Source of the DNA: Tetrastigma voinierianum
Taxonomy: Eukaryota > Streptophyta > Magnoliopsida > Vitales > Vitaceae
Direction: 5' to 3'
DNA: 64,000 nt
Assembly (NCBI GenBank): GCA_016808115.1
Contig: JAEQBH010003944.1
Span: 43,089 to 107,088 of the forward strand
Shown here: in pieces, positions 33,980-45,089 of the stretch
How positions within the stretch are numbered: the stretch's first letter is position 1
Layout: every line of letters starts with the position of its first letter
Notes under the pieces: model-generated
Databases searched by the model: none
The model's input: the letters and a program-made list of their open reading frames with translations, nothing else
What the model was told of the DNA's origin: nothing
Made by a program: the position numbers and the translations under genes

Positions 33980-35907
33980 TGTGACGCCCCAAAACCGAGG
34001 GTCTGACACAACTCCAATAACTCACAGAATACTTCAGAATGCAACCCGACACTACTCACGTAAAATCGCGTAGTCTCTTTGCACGGAGTTCTACCTAAGG
34101 TACAAACCTGTCCCAACAATCAACTCTTGACCACATCGGGTCCATATACAATTAAAATGAGTAAAAAATGGCCACTGGGCCCCCGTGACATTAATAATAC
34201 TATAACAAACATACCAACTATATACCATAGTTCAAGAGTTAATACATTACTTAATACCAACATATATTAAAATTTTATAAAATTCTAATACATGTCATAC
34301 AACAATAGTGAAGCCAATAAGTCGGTTCTTCTCAAAACTGGCCTAATGAGTGCCGCTCCCGATCGCTCCCGTACCGAATGGTGATCCTCGATGGTGAGCA
34401 AAGCCCAAAGAGGAGATAATTTCCACATGGGTTACTTCCTCACCTAAGTGCACATGCATGGCAAACAATCACATTCAAGCAAAATTCATGAACCTACCGA
34501 ACGTCTACATGCCCAACCTACGTCTCAAGTCCTCACGACTTCACACTTGCCTAAGCCATGTATGAGAAAACCATTTCCAAACAAAGGTATTTGTTTTTAA
34601 TCGTGGACAACCCTCCAATATAAATAGTGGACCGACTCCAATAATTTATTTTGTCAACGACCCTCCGATGTGTATCAATTGGGCCGACTCCGACGATTGA
34701 TATTTTGTATGGACAACCCTCCGATGTATATCAATTGGGTCGACTCCGACGATTGATATTTTGTATGGACAACCCTCCGATGTATATCAATTGGGTCGAC
34801 TCCGACGATAGATATTTTATATGGACAACCCTTCGATTTTTTAATGGACACACTCCAATAATTATTATTGGTCAACCAAACAATTCTCAAGAAACCACCT
34901 CATGCACTTATCTATTGTTCTGTGGTGCCCTAAACAAGATACTAATCACGACACCTAATATGTTCATGCTAATATATTCACATGCATATATATTAACATA
35001 ATTAAATCGCATAAAACATGTTATGCAAATTCACCATCAACTACACCAAAATTAGCTCACATGGGCTAATTAACAAACACGAGCAATTCATTTTGAATCA
35101 CTCAACCAAACACATTTTCCACAAAATTATTTCGTGTCACTATTCATGTGAACGTGAAACCCCAAGTCATCATGCTCACGATCACTCAATTATGAATTTT
35201 CTCCACTCGGTTCAAAGCTTTTGAGACCGAATTTATAGCTAAAACAAGCCTCAGAACATTCCTAACCATTTACATGGCCTTTAGACAAAGATTAACGCTA
35301 GTAGGAAAAGATCCCTACCTCTTGGAGTCATTTTAACTCCACCAAATTGGTGCCCACGCGTAGCCCTCCCCTTGTAGAACAACTTTCCTTCTTGCTCCGA
35401 CGAAAACCGATGGTCCGATCGGCCGGAATCCTAGAGAGAAGCTACTCCCTCTCTCTCTAAAAACATCAAAACCTAAGCTACTGCATCTCCTCCCCTTCTC
35501 CTGCACGTTTTGGCTTTTCAATTTGAGAAGATGACCACTATTCAAAAATTTGTCTTATTATCTCATTAAACTTTCACTTAATTCCCATTATGTCCATTCT
35601 TCTAGATTTTTGACACTTGGCACTATCTAAGCCGCCCATTTCCATCATCTCTCTACTCATGCAACATGTGTCACATGAGCGCATGTAATAGGTGACTTTA
35701 TTACATCACATGTCGCTTTATCGCACCCGAGCATCCCGTGCCTCGAAACGTAAATTTCGACTATCTCACCGACATGGTTGCTAGATTTCGCGAGACGACC
35801 TAATCTGAAGTCCGTCACATCCCGGGAGATCTATAAAAATTTTGGATTTTTATCGAAATGACCGTTTTACCCTTTTTCCGAAAATTGGAATTTTTTCGGG
35901 TCTTACA
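33980..35907 (-). repeat. 3' LTR of gypsy element A (family G), minus strand
   Basis: In minus direction starts TGTAAGACCCGAAAAAATTCC at 35907, directly after a polypurine tract, and ends at TGTGACGCCCC (plus-strand 33980), length about 1.93 kb. It shares landmarks with the solo LTR 15735-18411 and with the inverted composites. It contains a 56-bp tandem array. The attached polypurine tract proves that this is an LTR and sets the orientation of the whole family. Confidence 0.8.
34653..34850. repeat. 56-bp tandem repeat inside LTR A
   Basis: Units begin GACAACCCTCCGATGTATATC at 34712, 34768 and 34824, with a diverged first unit from 34653. Each carries TCAATTGGGTCGACTCCGACGA. The solo LTR has one to two diverged units at 16690-16810, so the array expanded in this copy. 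Confidence 0.85.
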
Positions 35908-35920
35908 TTTTCCCCTCCTT
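35908..35920 (-). promoter_or_regulatory. Polypurine tract of element A
   Basis: Minus strand AAGGAGGGGAAAA immediately before the LTR start TGTAAG; it primes plus-strand cDNA synthesis. It is preceded by a TTTCGGGACGAAATTCC phrase usual for plant gypsy elements. Confidence 0.8.
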
Positions 35921-35985
35921 AAAAGGAATTTCGTCCCGAAATTATGTACAATCACTACGAAACACATGCATATGCAACGTGCACT

Positions 35986-36450
35986 CTACCATTCATGTAG
36001 CCCAAACTGTCCCATAGTCTCGAGCATCCGCCACTCCCGGGAAGCTATACTAGCCAATGCTTCCCGTGACTTCCGACTGAGTGCATCAGCCACCACATTT
36101 GCCTTACCAAGATGGTAATGCAAAGTGAAGTCATAATCCTCTAGGAACCCCATCCATCTGCGTCGCTTCATGTCGAGGTCTCGCCGTGTGAAAATATACT
36201 AGACTTTTACGTGTCCTATACACCTCGAACTCTTCGCCATATAAGTAGTGGCGCCAAATCTTCAAGGCGAAGACTACGACCGCCAACTCCATGTCGTGTG
36301 TGGGGTAATTCTGCTCATGATTCTTCAACTTACGGGAACCATAAGCTACTACCCTCCCGGACTGCATCAAAACACATCCCGCCTCCCGCCTCGAGGCATC
36401 ACAATACACCGGTACCCCCTCGTCCCTTGTCTAGGATTATCAAGATAGAG
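35986..36450 (-). pseudogene. Gypsy RNase H remnant (element A)
   Basis: Minus-strand frame 36409-36131 reads YCDASRREAGCVLMQSGRVV, AYGSRKLKNHEQNYPTHDME and LAVVVFALKIWRHYL: the gypsy RNase H with catalytic Asp (CDAS) and Glu (DME). It shifts frame and continues in 36171-35986 with FTLHYHLGKANVVADALSR, the domain's conserved end. It removes RNA from the RNA-DNA hybrid. One frameshift separates the halves. Unusually, no integrase follows: the polypurine tract lies only about 70 bp downstream. Confidence 0.85.
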
Positions 36451-36519
36451 CCAATAAGTTCCTTCAACTCTGAATGTCTCATCGCATCGTCATCCCAATC
36501 ACACTTGACCTCCTTCCGG

Positions 36520-37445
36520 GTCAATCTTGTCATAGGTGCCGCTAATCGGGAGAAATCTCACTAATGAATCTCCAAGATTCCAGCCAATCCCAAGAAACTA
36601 CGTATCTCAAGATTGACTTCGGCCTCGACCTTCTCTGGGTCCACTGACAAGCCTGATGCCGACACCACGTGTCCCAAAATCTCACCTCAGTAAGCCAAAA
36701 CTCGCACTTATTGAACTTGGCGTACAACTGATGGTCTCTCAACAACTGTAACACAATCCTCGCGATACCTATGCTCCCACTCCGACCGGGAGTGGGGATC
36801 AAAATGTCATCCAATAAGGCTACGATAAATCGATCCAAATAGGTTGGAATACCCTATGAATGAGGTTAATGAATGTCGCCGGCGATTCGGGCCGTCAAAA
36901 GGCATCACTGTGAACCTCAAAGTGCCCATAACGCCGTCCCAAACGCTGTCTTAGGATATTCATCTCCCAAACCCTTAACCATGGTAACTAAAGTAGAAGG
37001 TCTATCTTGAGTAGACTCTGTTCCTCTCAACTTATCAAACAAATCATCAATCCTGCAATGGGCACCGATTCTGATCGCAACCCCTGTTCAATTGTCTCAG
37101 AGTCAATGCACGCCGAAGGGTCTTGGCTTTCTTCTTCGCAACAACCCAGCGCCTACGGTTAAGTGCTCTACCTAATGAACCCCTTTGTCCAAAGAGCTCC
37201 CGTAGCCGACTCTAAGTTCCCGCACTCAACCGGTGCCATCCTATGCGAGTCATATAGAGATAGGCTAAGTACTAGGGTGTAACTCGATACGTGGTCTACA
37301 ACCTCTCATGAGGCGCAATCCCGTAGCTCATCCGGAAAAACATTCTCATACTCGCAAACTACCGAGGTAGATCTAAGTCCTGGCCTCACCTGTCCCTCCA
37401 GTAAGGCTTCTGCTAGCCAACCCGCTTAACCTGGGTCCCTAGCTG
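36520..37445 (-). pseudogene. Gypsy reverse transcriptase and linker remnant (element A)
   Basis: In minus direction, 37445-37250 shows traces of ENVFPDEL and PISIPYRMAPVEL (protease-RT linker), then KELFGQRG, AKKKAKTLR and LRQLNRGCDQNRCPL, the start of gypsy RT. The frame 36838-36542 holds DRFIVALLDDILIPTPGRSG, carrying the DD catalytic pair in an LLDD context rather than FIDD, and HQLYAKFNKCEFWLTEVRFW. Many stops. Protease and gag of this element are not found upstream, where element B begins. Confidence 0.75.
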
Positions 37446-37988
37446 CTAGATAAAAACAAGCACTCCACAAATCCCCAGCCGTTACCTCCTAACGACTAGG
37501 AAATTCCCCTCGTGGAGCGGCCGCATTAAGCCGCTTAAACCTCGTATAAAATTTCCTTTTCCAACTTATAGTTTAGTAAAAATCTCAGCAGCATATCAAC
37601 TGAAATAAGGACATATTCCAATTCTTGTATACATAATTTACATTTTTCCAAAATATGGTAACCAGCAATTGTTCTTACAAAAGAGCCTCAAGCTCACACA
37701 TTTCCACAAAATTACACTATGTACATACATATGCTCCATTATACAAATTCAAAGTATTTCTTACATAACATTATTAATAACAGCACTGATTCTTTAAGTC
37801 GAGAACTTAACTGCCTAGCCCTGAGTGCTCACAGACTGAAAATAGTTTTTAAACACAAAATAATGAGCTAAACGTAGCTCATTGGAGGTATATGCTTATA
37901 AATGTTTTTCTTTTTCTGAACATCTCAAAACTCAGAAATTCTCTTTTATTGTATTTTCCGTAAGCCTATTACATTATTGTTTTCTTTA

Positions 37989-38080
37989 AGAGTTTCTAAA
38001 ACTTTTCTCAAATCTCTTGCTTTAAAAGTTTATAAAACTTTTCTCAAATCTTTTGCTTTAAAAGTTTATAAAACTTTTTA
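37989..38080. repeat. 36-bp tandem repeat in LTR B
   Basis: Units of TTGCTTTAAAAGTTTATAAA followed by ACTTTTCTCAAATCT, about 2.4 copies. Confidence 0.75.
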
Positions 38081-38088
38081 TAAATACA

Positions 38089-38245
38089 GGAGCCTGGGCT
38101 CAACCGCATGCTTTAAAATAAAAACGGGAGCATGGGCTCAACCGTTTGCTTTAAAATCACCACGGGAGCCTGGGCTCAACCGCTCGTTTTGAAATAAAAA
38201 CGGGAGCCTGGGCTCAATCGTTTGCTTAAAACAAACACGGAGCTC
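38089..38245. repeat. 38-bp tandem repeat in LTR B
   Basis: GGAGCCTGGGCTCAACCG starts at 38089, 38127, 38165 and 38203, exactly 38 bp apart, with a decayed fifth unit at 38239. The second half of each unit is TTGCTTTAAAATAAAAACG-like. There are no unique spacers. Confidence 0.9.
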
Positions 38246-38664
38246 CTCGCTCACCACCGCTGGCTGATTTTTTAATTGTGATTAGCATGCTTATAGTCAT
38301 CAAATCACTGGGTGGCCCATTGCCAGATTCTAGCGGGAACACACGGAGCCCGGGCACGATCGCAGCCGGCAGGGCTGACTGAACCGCCACCCAGGCACTG
38401 GCACACTTCACCACCTTCGTAACATGGTGAATTGACCTGCCCATCACCATACTTGTTAACGCTGCACTCCCATACTGCAGCGTTACTCTGCCTCAGTCAA
38501 AATATGATGCATTTATCTAAAGTTTAGCCGACTGTGCAAATCTAATGCATGACGATATCCTAACACCATCAAGTAGCATCGTATGGAATATTCTCTAACC
38601 GTATGCTTGCTTAAGACTAGGATTTTAGTTAGCATGTTTTCAAAAATATTCTCGCTGTTTGCTC

Positions 38665-38865
38665 TTGAAATATGGTTTTACAACTCAAAACCATTTGCTT
38701 GCTTGCTTGCTTGAAACATGGTTTAATAATTCAAAACCATTGTTTGATTTAAATATGGTTTTATAATTCAAAACCATTTGCTTGCTTGCTAAATTCATTG
38801 CTTGCTTTTCAAATATGGTTTAAATAAAAACCATTTGCTTGCTCTTGGGAGACCATGGCCTTACA
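38665..38865. repeat. Repeated small palindromes ATGGTTTT...AAAACCAT in LTR B
   Basis: Four foldback units, ATGGTTTTACAACTCAAAACCA, ATGGTTTAATAATTCAAAACCA, ATGGTTTTATAATTCAAAACCA-like and a shorter last one, separated by TTGCTTGCTTGC stretches. Confidence 0.8.
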
Positions 38866-40204
38866 ACTCAAACCACAAACAATTGCAAAACAATTTCATA
38901 ACAACAAATAACTGTATACCCATGCTTTTCAATAGTTTAGAACATCTACCTTTTGCTTACTAAACTTGAGCACGATTCCACAATTTTCCCTCCTTTGCTT
39001 TTAGCCTACACACTCAAACAAATACGGAGAACACATTAATCGCCTATGTATAATGTATAAACTTAACGTAACACTTATTCACACTCGACGAATATCGCCG
39101 AGGCGGCGAGGTACACCACGCTTTTCATCGAGTTCCACCCTATTTGAACCTCTCTTTAATCATTTAGTAAGGTTCCTATACAATTGGTGTGTACCCAGCT
39201 TAAATATGCTAAAACTACAACAATCTAGGCATTTTGGGCAATCGAAGCATCAAGCATCACTGACCCAGCATGTCGTATCGATTCGTTCCTCATTGGCGGT
39301 ACCTGCACCGCTTGTATCGATCTGCACCAATTGGCTTCGTTAGGTAGTACCTATCACTCAAGCTGGGTACCCAGACCACTTCCCAGAATTTGCCCCAAAA
39401 TTACTTTCTTTTCCTTTCTTTGGTACCATTTCTCTTCATACAACTTCTATATTCCATAATACCTCAAGAATCAACATGGAATTCATCCAAAACCACTCCA
39501 TAACACTTGTATTGGTGGTTTGGAACCTCATACCACAAAACCCTAGGTGAAAATCTTATGAATTCAACCAAAGGTCCACCAATTCTATATAAAACAATAT
39601 AATTATGATGATTCCATGTTTATTTTACACCAACTAGGGTTTTTCCCCCATAACCTCAACAAATCTAGGGTTTGGGTGATCTCTTCCACAAAACCCTAGA
39701 AAAGAAGGAACTAATCTCCAAACCAAAACCTTAGGAATCCAAAATACCCATGATTTCAAGATGAAAACATACCTTGGTTTGGTCTTCTCCCACTTCTTCC
39801 TCTTCTTCCTCTTCTTCCTCTCATTTTCTCCCTTCTTCTCCTCTTCTATGGGTCATCTGTTTGTAAATGAGAACAAAATGTGATATTTGGTTTGTCTCAT
39901 GGCCTATTTATACTCCCATATTTCTCCTAATTGAAATTAAGTCCTTAATCTTTCAACTATTGCACCACACTTTTGTTATTTTCACTTTGGCATACTATCT
40001 TCTTGGATTATGCCCTTTATGTCCCATTTGCTCAATTACGCTTTTTACCCTTGCTCTAGTACAACAATTTCGGGTTCATAATTTATCATTTCATATTTTC
40101 ATCCTTAATAACAACTCCCAAAAATATTACAATGGCACTTGGTGGCCATATGCGCCCTACAATACATGTACTAATACACTCCTCTCTGATCTGGCGCTAC
40201 AAAA

Positions 40205-40660
40205 TCCTCCACTTTAGAACATTTCGGTCCCGAATGAACAAACTAAACTCCAAAGGAAAGGAAATTACCTTATTCGAAAATAATTGAGGGTACCGACGGG
40301 CGATCCGAGCCTCCGCTCCCAAGTAGTTGCCTCTCCTCTCATGATTCTTCCATAGGACTTTAACCAAAGGAATTACTTTACTCCTCAGCACCTATTCCTT
40401 GCAATCTACTATCTGCACAGGTGTTTCCTCATAAGTCAAGTTCTCCTTTAACTGTACTGGTTGCTCTCTCAATACATGTGAAGGATCTGGGATATATTTC
40501 CTTAACATCGACACATGGAATGTATCATGAATCATTGATAACTCTGGGGGTAACTTTAACCTGTAGTTCACGGGTCCCACTTTGCTCACAATCCTTACAG
40601 TAGCCTTATATATCTCTGACTCGCTCGCTCGCTTCCCTAATCTCAAAACACCTTCCAAGG
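40205..40660 (-). pseudogene. Element B integrase C-terminus and chromodomain-like region
   Basis: The frame 40658-40392 reads GPVNYRLKLPPELSMIHDTF, HVSMLRKYIPDPSHVL and NLTYEETPVQIVDCKE; after one stop 40391-40197 continues VLRSKVIPLVKVLWKNHERR and RRYPQLF. This matches the GPY/F-type linker followed by the chromodomain that directs chromovirus integration to chromatin marks. The usual EEATWERE phrase is disrupted here (NYLGAEARIA). Only a stop and small changes break it. Confidence 0.8.
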
Positions 40661-41660
40661 AGAAATCTTCAAAAGACTCCGACCACCTATCTCGAATTGT
40701 GTCTCTACGACTCTGCTATCCGCATAACTTTTCTGTCTATCTCTTACTATCTTTAAGTTATCACGAACAATTTTCACTTTCTCTGAAGTGATCTGCACTA
40801 ATTCAGGGCCTACTAGTCTTCTGTCACCAACCTCATCCCAGCACACTGGAGTCCTACATTTCCTACCATACAATGCCTCAAATAGGGCCATCTCTATACT
40901 GGCCTGATAGCTGTTGTTGTAGGCGAACTCCATTAGTGCCAAATGAGTATCCCAACTCCCCTTGAATTCCATCACACAAGATCTCAGCATATCCTCTAAT
41001 GTCTGAATAATCCTCTCTAACTGGCCATTCGTCTGAGGATGAAATGTTGTAGCCAAATGTAGGCGAGTACCTAAAGCCGCTTGCAAACCAGGCCAAAACC
41101 TCGGATGTAACTGGGGGGTCTCGATCCGAAACTATCAAACTGAACTCTGGTACGGTCTCACTCATTCTGGCCCACATACAATTGGGCCAACTTTTCTAAA
41201 GAATCTTCAACATTAACTGGCGGAAAATGAGCAAACTTCGTCAATCGATCTACTATCACCCATATAGCATCATGTTTCCTCTAAGTCCGTGGAAGACCTG
41301 TCACAAAATCCATAGTGATCTTCTTCCATTTCCATACCGAATAAAGGGCAATCGTATCTCCCGCGCCTCGATGCCCGCTCACTCTGTCGGATGTGCCGTG
41401 CACCTAGAAACGAAACTCGCGATCTCTTTCTTCATCCCATTCAACCGTGAATGTTCTTTCAAAGTCCTTTACATTCGTACTACCGGATGCATAGCATACG
41501 TTGCATTTAACGTGCTTCCTTCCATAATGTCTCTCTTCAACTCGCCATACTCTGGCACACATATTCTCTGTCCTTTCACTATCATCCTGTCATATCTAAT
41601 TTGAAACTCTGCTTTCTTTCATTTTTCTATCTTTTCCTTAAGCTTAATCATCCTGTGATC
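40643..41660 (-). pseudogene. Element B integrase remnant
   Basis: The frame 41086-40643 (147 codons) reads LGTRLHLATTFHPQTNGQLE, RIIQTLEDMLRSCVMEFKGS and WDTHLALMEFAYNNSYQASI, with the catalytic Glu in QLERIIQ. Upstream in shifted frames are SDRDPPVTSEVLAWF (second Asp), MDFVTGLP (first Asp region) near 41300, and the zinc-finger stretch LNGMKKEIASFVSRC near 41430. LSVVC-like Cys residues are partly preserved. A matching integrase piece on the plus strand lies at 45.1-46.2 kb. Confidence 0.85.
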
Positions 41661-41699
41661 CCGTGACCGCCTCTCGCTAGAATCCGATCCACTAGAAGC

Positions 41700-42260
41700 G
41701 GTCTAATATGAAACGGGCTAATAAGGCTCCCGACCAACCTCCAATATCACCCCTAAAGCTCTTAGGATCCACCTCAATAGCGGAAGATAACCCGATCTCC
41801 GCTGTGAGACAAAGAACTCCTCTCGGTCGCCTACCAAGGCATCCGCTACAACATTAGCATTTCCGGATGGCACCAATAGTATAGTCAGAACCTTAATCAA
41901 CTCAAGCCATCTTCTTCACTTCGTTTAACTCTTTTGGGGTGAAAATATATCAGTTTCCTTTTATGATTTGTAAAGATCCTACAAGGAACACCATATAAGT
42001 AATGTTCCATATTTTTAGGGCAAACATGATCGCCGTGCTTCTAAGTCGTGTGTAGGGTAATTCTCCTCATGCTTCTTTAGTCAGCCTGTGAGGCATATGC
42101 AATCACCTCTATCATTCCCGCATCAAACACAACCAAGGCCTTGCCTCGAAGCTGCCACTATAAACCACAAACCATCTCTCCCATCGGGTAAAGCTAGAAT
42201 CGAGTCAAGTCACCCATCTTTCCAACTCCTCGAAACTTTGTTGGCAAGCATCCACCCAAT
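41700..42260 (-). pseudogene. Element B RNase H remnant
   Basis: Less well preserved. In minus direction traces include FVVFDAGMIEVIAYAS-like codons near 42130-42090, the EENYPTHDLE-equivalent near 42060, WRHYLYG-like near 41990 and GNANVVADAL near 41860. The last phrase and the position between RT and integrase identify it. Frames are short and shifted. Confidence 0.6.
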
Positions 42261-42269
42261 CATACTTGA

Positions 42270-43020
42270 CATCTTTCCTTGTCAGTTTGGTCAGCTAGCC
42301 TATCTCGAGAACCCCTCAACAAACTTCCTCGTAATAATTCCGCTAAACCAAGGAAGCTTCCGACTCTCTCGACATTCTTGGTGGTTTCCAATTTACCACA
42401 ACTTCTATTTTCTGGGGATCCACACTCACCCCCTCGGTTGAGATCACATGACCTAGGAATGCCACCCTGTCAAGCAAAAAATGACACTTGCTCAAGTTGG
42501 CATATAACTGCTGCCTCCTTAGCGTCGTAAATGCAACTCTCAGGTGCTCTGAATGTTCCTCTAAACTACTTGAATACACTAGGATATCATCGATAAAAAC
42601 TATGACGAACCTATCCAAATACGGTTGGAATACCTGGTTCATCAAATCCATAAACGCTGTCGGAGCATTAGTCAAACCAAATGGCATCAACAAATCATAA
42701 TGCCCTCGTAGCGTGTCCCTCTAATGTAAATTCGGGTACATCACTCTCCTGCACCCTCAATTGATGATACCCAGACCTCAAGTCTATCTTGGAGTATACT
42801 CGAGACCCTTGGAGTTGATCGAATAACTCATCGATCCTAGGGAGTGAATACTGATTGCGAATGGTAACTTTGTTCAATTGCCTGTAATCTATACACAACC
42901 GCAAACTCCCATCTTTCTTTTTCATGAAGAGAACTCAGCTCCCATGGGGATATGCCTGGCCGAATGAACCCTTTACTCAACAATTCTTAACCGAGCCTTA
43001 AGCCCTCAACTCGCAGGAGC
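42270..43020 (-). pseudogene. Element B reverse transcriptase remnant
   Basis: The frame 42925-42695 reads MKKKDGSLRLCIDYRQLNKV, TIRNQYSLPRIDELFDQLQG and YSKIDLRSGYHQLRV. After a shift, 42693-42343 reads MPFGLTNAPTAFMDLMNQVF, then VIVFIDDILVYSSS with an intact FIDD catalytic box, and QLYANLSKCHFLLDRVAFLG. All RT blocks survive in order; a frameshift near 42695-42700 and a few changes prevent translation as one protein. This is the least decayed RT in the window. Confidence 0.9.
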
Positions 43021-43024
43021 CATC

Positions 43025-43860
43025 CTATAAGGAGGAATGAAATGGCTCATCCCTGATCAAATCAATGGTGAACTCCACCTCTCTTTCTGAAGGTAATCCT
43101 GCAATATCATATGGGAACACATCTAGGAACTCTCTAATAACTGGAATCTCATCTACCATAGTCCCCTCATTCCTTGTCTCCACCATGCTTTCAGATAACT
43201 CGACAATAACCTTACGCAAAGATTCTTCAAGGCTGCCATGGCGAGATCATATCGAAGATAACTCTTCAGATATTCCCTTAAACTTACTCCAATTTCCGCC
43301 CATAACTTTACTTCCTTTTTATAACAATCTAATGTGGCTCTATGGCAAGACAACCAATCCATACCGAGAACCACATCGAAGTCCCTCATATCTAAGGCCA
43401 CAAGATCCGCTGGGAACTCCTGTCCCCTAATTAGAACTCTACTATCTCTGATTACTCTGTCTGAGAATAACGGATCTCCAGCTGGAAGGGAAACTCTCAT
43501 AGGACCCTCTAATGGCTGGGTCTCTATCTAGAAGCGATCTAAGAATGGCTTAGATGCAAATGAATGCGTGGCTCCTGGGTCCACTAATGTATATGCATCA
43601 TGATCAAGGATAGAAATAATACTTCGCTGACTACATCCTGAGTCGCATCTACATCTCTCACGAGTCACGCATAAACTCCGCCCGAAAGGCCTCCTCCGTC
43701 TCTGTATCCCCGCACTACCTCCGCTCTCTACCACGACCGCCCACTCATGCAGGCTGCGCTTAGCCCCTCTGCTTGGGAAACCTTTCCTCGAAGACTTCGC
43801 CGAGTGCCTATCTCTCAGGCTTGTAACTAGTTGGCACTGGAGTGTCTTTACACTAATCAA
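43025..43860 (-). pseudogene. Element B aspartic protease and linker remnant
   Basis: The frame 43860-43528 ends with HDAYTLVDPGATHSFASKPF: the DPGA form of the retroviral-type protease active site found in many chromoviruses. The frame 43500-43153 continues with LVALDMRDFDVVLGMDWLSC, HRATLDCYKKEV, the flap and second conserved block. The frame 43219-43025 reads IPVIREFLDVFPYDIAGLPS and REVEFTIDLI, the linker to RT. The pieces sit in order with two frameshifts. Confidence 0.85.
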
Positions 43861-44640
43861 CTGAGGTACTCCTTACTGAATAACTTTGCCATGCAAGGGA
43901 AACACTCTGAGCCATCTCTTACACTCCCATGGTGTCGCCTCCGACACATCCGACGCATCGAGGAATACTCTGGGTGCCACTGCTAGCAACTGGGGGCCTC
44001 ACGATCCCCGACTCGAGATACCTCGACCGCACCTCACCTCTATAACCTCTACCCTTGTTTCTCTTTCACAGACTGCTCTAGCTCATTGGAAATGCTTGGT
44101 GCACTCCTCTTACTTTCCTGCCTACTATGATACATAGCTGTAGTGCTTTGCTCAACTCTCAGAGCGGCCTCAACTAAGTCCCCAAATCTATTATGAGGAA
44201 CCACTGATAAATGCAATTCGATTCAGGTTGTAACTCGCTTAAAAAACCTTTTACACTCGTGACTTAATGTACCGAACATATGGAACTAATCCGACTAGTT
44301 TTGAGAACTCTTCCTCATATTCCTCGATATTGACATGTTCTTTGTTCTAATCAAGAACTCTCAATCTCCTCGAACTGCGGACTCGAGGAAAGAATCTATC
44401 GCTGAACTCTTGCTAAATGGCCCCATGTTATTTCATCAGATACCTCCTATCCACGATATCCCACCAATCCTTAGCCCTCGCCTTTCCATCGTAAAACCGA
44501 AAACAAGACTCTCGCTTCATCCGCGTGTACTTTATAACTCCAGAACCTTGTTTACTCCTACCTAAATGATAACTGCTTACCTGATCACCACACGCCATCA
44601 CATGGCTTGGCGCCCAAATTCCACTCTATCGACCTGTGCC
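43861..44640 (-). pseudogene. Element B gag remnant
   Basis: In minus direction, around 44290-44210 codons give traces of SEYARKFQNLSRFVPYV and VKGFLSELQPE, the style of gypsy gag capsid, and around 44110-43930 a region where the zinc knuckle would lie (CVGCVGG-like Cys codons) can be seen. Heavily shifted. The N-terminal part ends near 44640, after which similarity is lost. Confidence 0.55.
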
Positions 44641-44809
44641 CTTCATCAACCTCTAGGTGGCGGAGGTCGCGATCACGACGGGTCGCTATGGCCACTATCC
44701 CGGCGCAACTGTGCCACCCGCCTCCGCCTTAAACAATCCTAGCACTCAGCCCTTCTAAATGCCCGTGACGGTCCAAATGCCCCTAATTTATCGCCGGGAG
44801 ATCGATTCA

Positions 44810-44995
44810 TAGAGATAGCTAAGTACTAGGGTGTAACTCGATAACGAAGTCTACAACCCTCTCACGGTGGGGAACCTTAGCTCATCCGAAAAACATCCTC
44901 ATACTCGCAAACTACTGGGAGGTGATCTAAGTCCTCGGCCTCACCTCGTCCTCCAAGGTAAGGCTTGCTACCTAACCCGCGAATCGGCCCCCGAC
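44810..44995 (-). pseudogene. Second copy of element-A-type protease-RT linker
   Basis: Matches 37245-37445: both contain AGCTAAGTACTAGGGTGTAA, TCATCCG(G)AAAAACAT and CATACTCGCAAACTAC. In minus direction it reads DLDHLPVVCEYEDVFPDEL-like. It overlaps rather than continues the piece at 37.2-37.4 kb, so it is another copy, not the far half of element A. Confidence 0.65.
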
Positions 44996-45089
44996 ACTGG
45001 ACTCGCACACCGCCTTGGGAAAATATCATGCTTTGTCCTCTCACACGCTTATGCATCCGTGTAGTACCAAGATACAGACTTTGTTAACA

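Larger units (their letters stand above)
37450..40201 (-). repeat. LTR of gypsy element B, minus strand (left limit uncertain)
   Basis: In minus direction starts TGTAGCGCCAGATCAGAG at 40201 immediately after a polypurine tract, with a TATA region (GAGTATAAATAGGCC near 39905) and a purine-rich leader-like stretch near 39780-39850. It is about 2.7 kb if it extends to the element-A linker. The inside has three repeat arrays listed separately. No CA-type far end could be fixed. The frames within (for example 39867-40217) are not genes. Confidence 0.65.
40202..44640 (-). mobile_element. Ty3/gypsy chromovirus-like element B, internal region
   Basis: Minus-strand order is gag, protease, RT, RNase H, integrase, chromodomain-like C-terminus, polypurine tract (40202-40216, minus AAGTGGAGGATTTT), LTR. 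Integrase after RNase H is the gypsy order, and the YEETPVQIVD...VLRSKVIPLVKVLWKNH ending is that of Tekay-type chromoviruses. The 5' LTR is missing: upstream of gag the DNA changes to an element-A linker fragment at 44810 and then to a plus-strand integrase. The element is truncated and decayed, though it is the best preserved in the window. Confidence 0.85.

Noticed and set aside
38089..38245. Regular repeat array, considered as CRISPR-like
   Set aside because: Units are contiguous with no unique spacers, lie inside a plant LTR, and the DNA is eukaryotic.
40202..44640. Element B as an intact, potentially active retrotransposon
   Set aside because: Although the RT and protease motifs are well kept, frameshifts separate the domains, the RNase H and gag are poor, and the 5' LTR is missing.
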